Source of the DNA: an uncultured Prevotellaceae bacterium
GTDB taxonomy: Bacteria > Bacteroidota > Bacteroidia > Bacteroidales > Bacteroidaceae
Assembly (NCBI GenBank): GCA_902782305.1
Contig: CACZMV010000023.1
Coordinates: 1-40,876, forward strand
Direction: 5' to 3'
DNA: 40,876 nucleotides
Below, piece after piece: positions 32,544-40,876 of this stretch. Each line of letters starts with the position of its first letter. Position 1 is the stretch's first letter. The translations under genes and the position numbers were made by a program. The notes under the pieces are model-generated. The model made no database searches and had not been told where the DNA came from. It saw only the letters and a list, made by a program, of their open reading frames with translations.

Positions 32544-33860
32544 CTAAACGCAGTTTTTCAGGAAATCGCCAACCACGTAGGAACTGCCTCCTACGAAGAT
32601 GAAATCGTTATGCGAAGCAACACTTAATGCAGCGTTATATGCTTCTAACACAGAGGGATAGGCATTTCCCGTCAGTCCGTGTTTGCTGGCCAGCTCACAC
32701 AAAATGGTCTCGTTGATGGCTCTATGGCTGTCTGCCTTCGTAAAATAGTATTTTGCGTCCTTTGGCAACAGTTCGAGCACACCATTGACATCTTTGTCGT
32801 CCACCATACCGAACACAATATGCATCGTCTGGCATCTGACATTACTCAATTGCGCACTGATATATTGCCAACCTCCAACGTTGTGTCCGGTGTCACACAC
32901 CACCTTAGGTGCGTTCTGTATCACCTGCCAACGTCCCATCAGTCCTGTGTTATCTTTCACGTGGGCAATGCCCTGCAACAGCTCTGAGAGACACTTCGCC
33001 TTGTTCACCTCATCCTTGCACGCACAGAGGAATCCTTTTTTCGCAATCTCAGCCAATGCAAAGAAAACGGTATTCAGGTTCTTCTGCTGGTACAATCCTC
33101 CCAAATCTCCGGTAATATCTCCGAAGCAAGGCGTATGATACAGCATACCACCTTCAGACGTAGGTTCTGCACTTGTGAATTCAGGATTATCTTCCGCAAA
33201 CACAATAGGAGCCTCCATTTCCTTGGCCTTTGCTTCAAAGACAGGACGCGTCTCGTCGTTGTTCTCACCAATGACTACAGGTACACCTTTCTTTATAATA
33301 CCCGCTTTCTCTGCAGCTATCTCGGCCAACGTGTTTCCCAAGAACTGCGTGTGGTCATAGCTGATGTTCGTGATCACCGAGACTATCGGCGTGATGATGT
33401 TCGTGCAGTCCAGTCTTCCGCCAAGTCCCACCTCGATAATGGCAATGTCCACATTCATGTCCTTGAAATATTTGAATGCCATGGCGGTAGTCACTTCAAA
33501 GAACGAGGGATGCAAAGGCTCGAAGAAAGCCTTTTCCTGTTCTACGAAGTCTACGACATATCGCTCGCTGATGGGCGTACCGTTTACGCGGATTCTCTCG
33601 CGGAAGTCGACCAGATGCGGTGATGTATAAAGACCTACGCGGTAACCGCTCTCCTGTAAGATGGATGCGATAGTGTGCGACACACTGCCTTTGCCGTTTG
33701 TTCCACCCACATGAATGGTGACATAAGCCTTGTGAGGATGACCGAAATGCTCATCCAGAGCCAGTGTGTTGGTTAAACCTTCTTTATAGCCAGATGCGCC
33801 CTGTCGTTCAAACATGGGCATCTGGTTAAAAAGATATTCGCACGTCTCCGCGTAGTTCAT
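32544..33860 (-). CDS. folC: Folylpolyglutamate synthase / dihydrofolate synthase
   Basis: Adds glutamate to dihydropteroate and to folates in the cytoplasm. It is a 438-aa Mur-ligase-type enzyme. The P-loop region is VGGTNGKGSVSHTIASIL near residue 52, followed by the folate-binding YTSPHLVDFRERIRVNG. The Mur-ligase middle marks are IEVGLGGRLDCTNII and SYDHTQFLGNTL, and the C-terminal domain holds VCDTGHNVGGW. It starts 6 bp after the dnaJ stop, so it is the end of the grpE-dnaJ-folC run. Whether one protein does both reactions follows from family annotation. Confidence 0.96.
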   Translation of the reverse strand: MNYAETCEYLFNQMPMFERQGASGYKEGLTNTLALDEHFGHPHKAYVTIHVGGTNGKGSVSHTIASILQESGYRVGLYTSPHLVDFRERIRVNGTPISERYVVDFVEQEKAFFEPLHPSFFEVTTAMAFKYFKDMNVDIAIIEVGLGGRLDCTNIITPIVSVITNISYDHTQFLGNTLAEIAAEKAGIIKKGVPVVIGENNDETRPVFEAKAKEMEAPIVFAEDNPEFTSAEPTSEGGMLYHTPCFGDITGDLGGLYQQKNLNTVFFALAEIAKKGFLCACKDEVNKAKCLSELLQGIAHVKDNTGLMGRWQVIQNAPKVVCDTGHNVGGWQYISAQLSNVRCQTMHIVFGMVDDKDVNGVLELLPKDAKYYFTKADSHRAINETILCELASKHGLTGNAYPSVLEAYNAALSVASHNDFIFVGGSSYVVGDFLKNCV

Positions 33861-33866
33861 AGTTTA

Positions 33867-35024
33867 TTAAGAGAAATAGTTCTTAAACTTTTGGAAAATA
33901 GAACGCTTCGTAGCCGTATCTCCCTTGAAATTATCGCTATTACGGAAAGCTTCGATGGCCGTCTTCTCCTCACGTGTCAGTGTCTTGGGCACAAACACGC
34001 TGATATTAACCACCAAGTCGCCATTGCCACGACCGTAGCCCTGAACGGCAGGAAGTCCCTTTCCTCTCAGTCTCAGCGTCTTGCCAGGTTGTGTACCAGG
34101 TTCCATCTTCACTTTCAGCTTGGTACCTTCGATGGTCGGGATTTCAATCTCTCCACCCAGTGCAGCTGTCGGGAAGTCGAGCAACAGATTATAAATAAGG
34201 TCATTGTTGTCGCGGATGAAGGTATCGTTCTCTTCCTCCTCAATGAACACCTGTATGTCACCGTTGATACCCTTGCGCTGACCGGCATTTCCTTTACCCG
34301 GAACGTTAACCACCATTCCTTCTGCCACACCTGCGGGAATCTTGATTTCAACCACCTCTTCGCCTTTCTCTACACCTGTGCCTCCACAGTGCTTACACTT
34401 GTTCTTGATAACGGTACCTTCACCGTTACACGTAGGACAAATGCCCTGTGTCTGCATCATACCGAAGATGCTCTGTGTGGTGTGAGTGATGACACCTGAA
34501 CCGTGACATGTAGGACACTGGTCGCTGGTACTTCCAGCCTCTGCACCCGTACCTTTACAGCATGAACAGGTAACATCCTTGCGCACCTTGAACTTCTTGG
34601 TCACACCGTGGGCAATTTCATCTAACGAAAGGCGAACCTTCAGACGCAGGTCTGAACCACGATGCTGCTGACGACCACGTGAGCGTGAACCGCCTCCGAA
34701 ACCTCCGAAGCCAGCATGACCTCCAAAGATGTCGCCGAACATCGAGAAGATGTCGTCCATATTCATGGATGCACCACCGAAACCGCCAAATCCGCCCATG
34801 TTTGGACCGTCAAATCCGAACTGGTCGTATTGTTGACGCTTCTGTGGATCGTGCAGCACATCATATGCCTCTGCAGCCTCCTTGAATTTCTCCTCAGCTT
34901 CCTTATTACCGGGATTGCGGTCGGGGTGATATTTGATGGCGATGGTACGATAGGCCTTCTTTATCTGGTCTTCCGTTGCGTTCTTGTCAACGCCTAACAC
35001 CTCGTAGTAATCTCTCTTTGCCAT
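33867..35024 (-). CDS. dnaJ: Chaperone DnaJ
   Basis: Hsp40 co-chaperone that stimulates DnaK ATPase and delivers unfolded substrates. It is 385 aa, a full type I DnaJ: J domain with the HPD motif ([11 protein letters not shown]), a Gly/Phe-rich region ([11 protein letters not shown] through [11 protein letters not shown]), four C-x-x-C-x-G-x-G zinc repeats ([32 protein letters not shown]), and the C-terminal substrate domain. The gap to grpE is filled with heptameric repeats that run up to the start codon. It is followed 6 bp later by folC. Confidence 0.98.
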   Translation of the reverse strand: MAKRDYYEVLGVDKNATEDQIKKAYRTIAIKYHPDRNPGNKEAEEKFKEAAEAYDVLHDPQKRQQYDQFGFDGPNMGGFGGFGGASMNMDDIFSMFGDIFGGHAGFGGFGGGSRSRGRQQHRGSDLRLKVRLSLDEIAHGVTKKFKVRKDVTCSCCKGTGAEAGSTSDQCPTCHGSGVITHTTQSIFGMMQTQGICPTCNGEGTVIKNKCKHCGGTGVEKGEEVVEIKIPAGVAEGMVVNVPGKGNAGQRKGINGDIQVFIEEEENDTFIRDNNDLIYNLLLDFPTAALGGEIEIPTIEGTKLKVKMEPGTQPGKTLRLRGKGLPAVQGYGRGNGDLVVNISVFVPKTLTREEKTAIEAFRNSDNFKGDTATKRSIFQKFKNYFS

Positions 35025-35076
35025 TTTTTACTTTTCACTTTTCACTCTTCACTTTTCACTTTTCATTAGCGAAGCG
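35025..35076. repeat. AGTGAAA heptamer array in the dnaJ leader with TAGCGAAGCG motif
   Basis: Read on the minus strand, six copies of a G-T-G-A-A-A-A-type heptamer (35025-35066, one with a G) run directly into the dnaJ ATG. They are bordered by CGCTTCGCTA (35067-35076), which abuts the grpE stop. A sister array with the same bordering motif lies at 40361-40418. Confidence 0.85.
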
Positions 35077-35077
35077 C

Positions 35078-35647
35078 TTATTGTCCTACTGCCACTTTTG
35101 CATGGCGAATTACTTTATCGTTCAGTTGGTATCCGGCCTGCAGACAGTCAATCACTTTGCCTTTCTTGTCATCGCCCATTCCTGGTACCATGGCTACCGC
35201 CTCATGCATGTCCGTGTTGAAGTCAGCGCCCTCGGTCTCGATTTTCTTCACACCCAGACCTTCCAGTGCCTTCATGAACTTGCTATATATCAGTTCCATG
35301 CCTTCACGCAGTACGGCAGGGTCGTCGGTCTTTTCACCATTCTCAATGGCGCGCTCCATATCGTCGATGATGGGCAGGATGGCACTCACGGCCTTCTCGC
35401 CACCATTCAGAATCAGCTCAGCTTTCTCCTTCAGTGTGCGCTTGCGATAGTTGTCAAACTCAGCGGTTTTATAAAGCATCTGTGTCTTCAGCTGTTCTAT
35501 CTCGGCCTTTGCAGCCTCCAGAGGATCTTGCTCCTCGGCGGGTTCAGCCTCTTTGTCAGCCTCCGTGTCAGCTGTCTCGCCAACCACAGTATCTTCTACA
35601 GCAGCTTCCTGCTGTTCCTCCTCCATATTTTTCTTTTCTTCTTCCAT
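35078..35647 (-). CDS. grpE: Nucleotide exchange factor GrpE
   Basis: Promotes ADP release from DnaK. It is 189 aa. The acidic, low-complexity N-terminus (MEEEKKNMEEEQQEAAVED...) is typical of Bacteroidetes GrpE. It is followed by a long helix (KAEIEQLKTQMLYKTAEFDN YRKR region) and the conserved C-terminal beta part (GADFNTDMHEAVAMVPG, GKVIDCLQAGYQLNDKVIRH). It lies 45 bp after the ABC-F gene and 53 bp before dnaJ on the same strand. Confidence 0.97.
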   Translation of the reverse strand: MEEEKKNMEEEQQEAAVEDTVVGETADTEADKEAEPAEEQDPLEAAKAEIEQLKTQMLYKTAEFDNYRKRTLKEKAELILNGGEKAVSAILPIIDDMERAIENGEKTDDPAVLREGMELIYSKFMKALEGLGVKKIETEGADFNTDMHEAVAMVPGMGDDKKGKVIDCLQAGYQLNDKVIRHAKVAVGQ

Positions 35648-35692
35648 AGCTAATAATGTTTTTTCTGTTATCCCAGCAAATTCCGTGCCAGC

Positions 35693-37312
<1,620 letters not shown>

Positions 37313-37340
37313 TTATACCTTATTTATATATTTCGGGCTG

Positions 37341-37372
37341 CAAAATTAGTAAATAAATGGCAAAAGACCAAA
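37341..37372 (-). promoter_or_regulatory. Consensus promoter for the ABC-F / grpE / dnaJ / folC run
   Basis: TTTG (37369-37372), 20-bp spacer, TAATTTTG (37341-37348) on the minus strand, 34 bp upstream of the ABC-F gene. Confidence 0.75.
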
Positions 37373-37438
37373 TATATTTGAACTTTTTCGATTCAATCGA
37401 GTTACATTGTTTATGGCTGCTTCTAAATAGAATAGAGT

Positions 37439-37528
37439 AGGGGACCGACATTTCTGTCAGCCCCCATACATTACGCCATACACGAGGTTACTCCCATCGT
37501 GGTCACAGGGTGCCTGGCACGGTGTGAC
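37439..37528 (-). terminator. Two hairpins downstream of the large lipoprotein gene
   Basis: Hairpin one (37502-37528): GTCACA-GG-GTGCC...GGCAC-GG-TGTGAC, 2 bp after the stop codon. Hairpin two (37439-37463): GGGG..GACA-TTTC-TGTC..CCCC. Neither has a clear U-tract, so they may be 3' stabilising structures or a Rho-dependent end rather than intrinsic terminators. Confidence 0.45.
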
Positions 37529-37530
37529 TA

Positions 37531-40209
37531 TTATCTCGAGTAGCCGAAGAGCAGCTTGAAGCACTTGTTGATGCGGGCTGCCTGGAAGTCGTAGCTCTGG
37601 GTGTGGCCTGCCGTCTTGGGGTGGAGGTTCTTCTTGCCCAAGATGCGGTCGAGTATTGCCAGTGATGCCTGCTCGTCGCCTACCACCCTCACATATTCGT
37701 ATTCAGGAAGATAGATACGGTTATAGACGATGGGGTCAGCCATATTCTTCATCTTGATGGTCAGCGTCACGTTGACTTCAGCTGCAGGGAAACGAACAGG
37801 GATGTGCTTAATGTCTATTATAGGAGTAGAAGTCGTGGGATACCCATTCTTACCATCATCATCATAGCCAACGATATAGCCACTATTTCCATTATCATCT
37901 GAATTTGGATCAAATTTCTTTTGCTCCATGATATAGTCATAATCATAACCGGATTTACCATTTCTGGTATCTGCTCTGTTAAGTCTTGCGATTCTGCGAA
38001 ATACATAACTTATCCCTTCCCCAGGTTTAAAGAAGTTATACCCAAGACCATCTCTCCAGAACACCATCTGCGGCTCGATAATATATTCGTCTTCCGTTGC
38101 GGGACCAAAAGTTATCAGTGCTTGATTTATAGTCTCATTTCGATCGCCCCAGGCCCCGAAATTATCATAATATGACATTAACGTTTCAATACTATAGCCG
38201 GTTTGACCATTTAAGATGGGTTTCGGGTAAGTTAGCTTTTCCAATGTCTGTTCTGGGGAACCCTCTGCGGCTAAGAAGTTGAATACATAGTCGTCTACTT
38301 CACTTCCGTAAGATTTTGTCCAGCGCACCTGGTCATCTGCGAAGTTCTTTGTAGCAAGAGGCTCCATGCCCATCGTAGTTCTGAACGAGTCCACTTCCTG
38401 CGTTGTCAAAGACTTGCGCAAGCCGGCTACTGCGTCCACCTGCATCCACTCTATCTGATCCTCGGGGAATACGTTAGGATTGAGTACCACCTCTACGCTG
38501 CTGGGGTCGAAGAACGACCAGTGGGCAGCATCTACAAGCCAATAGTACGTTTTGCTATATTGATCTTTTTTTGGTATGAACATGAAGTAGGTACACGCAC
38601 TATTGGTGGTGTATATCTTGGGAGCTGTTTTCAGATTCCATACACCCTGCCCGACCGTCGAAGTGCTAGAGAAATCCGTTGCGAGGGGGAATGTGGGCGT
38701 AACGATGCCTACGGTGGGCTGCGAAGTGCTGATGACGCCATCGATGTTGGCAGTACCCTGGGTAGTAAACGAGATAGTGCCTGTTGGTGCTGGACCGGAA
38801 TCGTCTCCGCCTCCGCCAGAGAAGGTAGATTTCAGACTAATAGCTTCCTTTCCGAACGCTATTCCATTGCTGATACCGCCCTTAACGTCTCCGCTTCTTA
38901 AGCTGGTGATGGTTTTAGCAAGACCTGTACCGGTCTTGATAACATCTTTTATCTTACCAAACAAGCCTTTTGACTTTTTAGCAGAAGCCTTTGTTAAATC
39001 AATAAAATCGCCCTTGCTCTCAGCTGTAAAGGTGCTGAAGAGCGAGACATGGCTATCGGACCACGAACGCATCTGCAGACGAATCTTCTCTGCATTGGGG
39101 TCAATCGTCTCTGAGCGATAAGTCGAGAGATCGACATCGAAAGCCCACCACCCTGGATTAGGCATAATACATCCGTCGTTGCTCATGACGCCGACATAAG
39201 GTGTCGTGTCGTCTGCCCAAGAAGTGCCGTCCGCTGTCAAACCGTAAGCATTCTTGGCATTGACGGTCTTGTCCATCGGTATGCCATAGCGCAGGTCGTA
39301 ACGGTCGGAGAGTCCCTGCGTCATCGTTACCTGCCACAGGTGGTCATTGCCAGCTCCGTAGCCCTGAGGCAAATAGTAGAAGAAGCGCAGTATTCCGAGG
39401 TATTTGTTGTACAGGGCGAAGAAGTTGCCGTTAGGCGTGCTACGCCTACCACAGTAGTTGAGCACCCACTCCCATCCGTTTTCAGGCGTTATGTCGGCGC
39501 AGAAATCCATCGGCAGGTTGCTTATCACCGTTCCGTTGTACCAAGGCAGGTTGACGGTGGCATAACCCTCGTTGCCATTTTCGTCCTTGACGCCCTTGCT
39601 CACACCGTCGTAGATGTAGATGGCCTCTTGCTGGCGCCACTGGTCTACCTTAAAGTCCTTGTCGTTGATGTTATAGGTGTCGGCATCAGCGCCATGCATC
39701 GAGTTCTCCAGTGCCAGCAGCAGGTTGTCGTAGTCCTCAGGAGCAGGCTTCATCGTCTGTGCAGCAATGCCGTCCCCGAAGGTGATGGCTCCGTCCTGAT
39801 AGTGGAAGACGAGCGCCATCGGACTTCCGTCCTGCCCTTTCTCGCCCCTGCGCTTGGCCCTGATGGTGCCGTCGGCAGCTACGCTATAGTCGAAGGTGCC
39901 ATTCTCCAAATAGCGTCCGCCAAAGAGGGCGAGCGGCTTGCTGGCATCGTCGGCAGCAAACATCATCTTCCACCATGTTCCAGTGCCGTCGGCATTGAAC
40001 TTCACAGCCTGCACCACGCGGCTGTAGGGAGTCTTGTCGACACCCACGATACCCGATTCGGGATAGTCGGCATACCACAGTCCATAGATTTTATCACCCA
40101 GCGGATTGTTCCAAGCTGCATTATCACGCTCTACAGCACAGGCTGTCATCATCATCACAATACCTATCAGGACTGCGAAAATCAGGAAATTACGGTTTTT
40201 AGTCTTCAT
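37531..40209 (-). CDS. Large lipoprotein of unknown function (892 aa)
   Basis: A lipoprotein signal (MKTKNRNFLIFAVLIGIVMM, lipobox MTAC) precedes a lipocalin-like section (about 10-135: DKIYGLWYADYPESG, NADGTGTWWKMMF, GTFDYSVAADGTIRAKRRG). Then come sections of Trp/Tyr/Gly-rich beta character, a basic Gly/Lys helix (KKSKGLFGKIKDVIKTGTGL, about 430-475), a GGGGDDSGPAPTGT linker, and a further beta-rich region ending in QSYDFQAARINKCFK. I start it at 40209, as the signal peptide does; the frame is open to 40278. I do not recognise a catalytic motif. Its size and lipobox suggest an outer-membrane or surface location. The neighbour at 40415 may be functionally linked, but orientation alone shows only adjacency. 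Confidence 0.75.
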   Translation of the reverse strand: MKTKNRNFLIFAVLIGIVMMMTACAVERDNAAWNNPLGDKIYGLWYADYPESGIVGVDKTPYSRVVQAVKFNADGTGTWWKMMFAADDASKPLALFGGRYLENGTFDYSVAADGTIRAKRRGEKGQDGSPMALVFHYQDGAITFGDGIAAQTMKPAPEDYDNLLLALENSMHGADADTYNINDKDFKVDQWRQQEAIYIYDGVSKGVKDENGNEGYATVNLPWYNGTVISNLPMDFCADITPENGWEWVLNYCGRRSTPNGNFFALYNKYLGILRFFYYLPQGYGAGNDHLWQVTMTQGLSDRYDLRYGIPMDKTVNAKNAYGLTADGTSWADDTTPYVGVMSNDGCIMPNPGWWAFDVDLSTYRSETIDPNAEKIRLQMRSWSDSHVSLFSTFTAESKGDFIDLTKASAKKSKGLFGKIKDVIKTGTGLAKTITSLRSGDVKGGISNGIAFGKEAISLKSTFSGGGGDDSGPAPTGTISFTTQGTANIDGVISTSQPTVGIVTPTFPLATDFSSTSTVGQGVWNLKTAPKIYTTNSACTYFMFIPKKDQYSKTYYWLVDAAHWSFFDPSSVEVVLNPNVFPEDQIEWMQVDAVAGLRKSLTTQEVDSFRTTMGMEPLATKNFADDQVRWTKSYGSEVDDYVFNFLAAEGSPEQTLEKLTYPKPILNGQTGYSIETLMSYYDNFGAWGDRNETINQALITFGPATEDEYIIEPQMVFWRDGLGYNFFKPGEGISYVFRRIARLNRADTRNGKSGYDYDYIMEQKKFDPNSDDNGNSGYIVGYDDDGKNGYPTTSTPIIDIKHIPVRFPAAEVNVTLTIKMKNMADPIVYNRIYLPEYEYVRVVGDEQASLAILDRILGKKNLHPKTAGHTQSYDFQAARINKCFKLLFGYSR

Positions 40210-40247
40210 ATTTATTTCTTTATTTAGATTTTTATCAATAGATGCTG

Positions 40248-40278
40248 CAAATTTAAGCATTATTCCAGAAAAATGCAA
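40248..40278 (-). promoter_or_regulatory. Promoter for the large lipoprotein gene
   Basis: TAAATTTG (40248-40255) on the minus strand, 38 bp upstream of the chosen start. A -33 of CTTG (40275-40278) fits at a spacing of about 19-20 bp. Confidence 0.6.
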
Positions 40279-40360
40279 GAAAAAGTTGAAAATCTTTTCC
40301 TTGCAGAATCAAATGAGACCGCCAAACATTTTGGCAGTCCCATTTTCATTCTCTGTTCAC

Positions 40361-40418
40361 TAGCGAAGCGTTTCACTCTTCACTCTTCACTATTCACTAT
40401 TCACTATTCACTGTTCAG
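40361..40418. repeat. Second AGTGAAx heptamer array with the TAGCGAAGCG motif
   Basis: Plus strand: TAGCGAAGCG (40361-40370), then heptamers TTCACTC x2, TTCACTA x3, TTCACTG (40372-40413). One more unit precedes the motif (40356-40362), and the last one overlaps the stop codon of the gene at 40415. The same motif-plus-heptamers organisation occurs at 35025-35076. Confidence 0.85.
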
Positions 40419-40876
40419 TTCTGCCCCAAGTTGTCACCGCTGGACTTGGTGAACAGCTTGCTGGCGACCTCACTCGACTGCCCGTCCTTGATGGCGATAG
40501 CCTTCACGGTGGTCGTTGCGCTCAGGGAGAATGCCTCACTGTACACTGCGCTCTCAGCCGTTGGTGTGCTGCCGTCGGTGGTGTAGTGAATCTCTGCACC
40601 GTCAGGACCGCTCATGCTCACCTGGGTAGAGTCGGTGAACTGCGTGTTACCGCTAATGGTGGGCGAAGTCAGCGATGAACTCTGTGAACCGCCGTCCGTT
40701 GGTGTCAGCGAGCCGGTGCCACTACCGCCCTGGTTCTGGGTTCCATTGTTGTCTCCGTTGTCGTTACTAGAACTACCACTGCCGTTGCCAGAGTTCGAAG
40801 AACCACTGTTGCCAGACTCACCAGACGTTGTACCCTTGGCAGCCGCAATCTCAGCCTTGGTCTTGTCGGTCCATGC
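40415..40876 (-). CDS. Partial gene: Gly/Ser/Asn-rich linker and chitobiase/beta-hexosaminidase C-terminal-like domain
   Basis: The reading frame is open from the stop at 40415-40417 to the window edge, so the 5' part of the gene is missing; 153 codons are visible. From the edge it reads WTDKTKAEIAAAKGTTSG, then a Ser/Gly/Asn-rich linker (about 60 residues), then PTISGNTQFTDSTQVSMSG and EIHYTTDGSTPTAESAVYSE, the Y-T-T-D-G-S-x-P-T pattern of CHB_HEX_C_1 domains. Such domains often end cell-surface or secreted Bacteroidetes proteins. What the N-terminal part does cannot be told. An internal GTG at 40621 is not needed as a start. Confidence 0.75.
   Translation of the reverse strand, partial: AWTDKTKAEIAAAKGTTSGESGNSGSSNSGNGSGSSSNDNGDNNGTQNQGGSGTGSLTPTDGGSQSSSLTSPTISGNTQFTDSTQVSMSGPDGAEIHYTTDGSTPTAESAVYSEAFSLSATTTVKAIAIKDGQSSEVASKLFTKSSGDNLGQN

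Noticed and set aside
39340-40227. Long plus-strand ORF (295 codons) opposite the large lipoprotein gene
   Set aside because: It is antisense to a gene with a clear signal peptide and promoter. The translation is Val/His-rich with no motif, the usual look of an antisense frame in a G+C-moderate gene. The same holds for the other long opposite-strand frames inside serS, araB, araA, folC and nfnAB-like genes.
40356-40418. CRISPR or VNTR-coded protein repeat
   Set aside because: Units are 7 bp and lie mostly outside the coding frame. They are short tandem repeats, not CRISPR.

Overview
The window looks like a Bacteroidales chromosome, most likely Prevotella/Segatella. The reasons are the gene families (NUDIX-type AraR, BspA-like leucine-rich lipoprotein, DUF3871, energy-transducer TonB, FHS sugar transporter), the 'SAC' and 'TAC' lipoboxes, the lack of strong Shine-Dalgarno sites, and repeated promoters of the Bacteroidetes type (TTTG, 19-20 bp, TAnnTTTG). 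Species assignment is inference. Almost all chromosomal genes lie on the minus strand, so the native transcripts read from right to left.

Layout. 1-3373: mnmE, a uridine-phosphorylase-like gene, a TtcA-like gene and the 3' half of a DUF486 membrane-protein gene. 3374-13963: an AT-rich integrated element of about 10.6 kb inserted inside that DUF486 gene. 13960-20895: the 5' half of the DUF486 gene, an NfnAB-like fusion oxidoreductase, a cytidylate-kinase-like gene, serS, a TonB-domain gene and gdhA. 21213-28667: an L-arabinose operon (exported galM, SSS symporter, araR, araD, araA, araB in order of transcription). 28876-32437: a galactose operon (galM, gluP-like, galK). 32544-37306: ABC-F ATPase, grpE, dnaJ, folC. 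37531-40876: a large lipoprotein of unknown function and a partial surface-type protein with a chitobiase-C-like domain.

The main discovery is the 3374-13963 element. A large serine recombinase starts 58 bp inside its left end. The two ends carry related inverted arms around a shared CTCA core. Joining the outer flanks at that core restores a perfect 122-codon DUF486 gene (52 + 70 codons). Just inside its right end the element carries its own complete, clearly diverged DUF486 gene (124 codons). That copy sits 23 bp downstream of the truncated host fragment, in the same direction. The element therefore appears to break a host gene and put a replacement copy under the host operon's transcription. 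It also carries a HTH-type protein, a second small serine recombinase, two lipoproteins (lipocalin-like and BspA-like), a DUF3871 protein, a DGQHR/ParB-like protein and several unknown or broken ORFs. No relaxase, conjugation or phage structural gene is visible.

How the genes work together: the ara operon imports and catabolises L-arabinose under AraR. The gal operon mutarotates, imports and phosphorylates galactose/glucose. GrpE and DnaJ are co-chaperones of DnaK, which is outside the window. GdhA and the NfnAB/GltD-like fusion connect nitrogen assimilation and redox balance. Several intergenic regions hold tandem repeats directly after stop codons, and two loci share an AGTGAAx heptamer array next to the same 10-bp motif.
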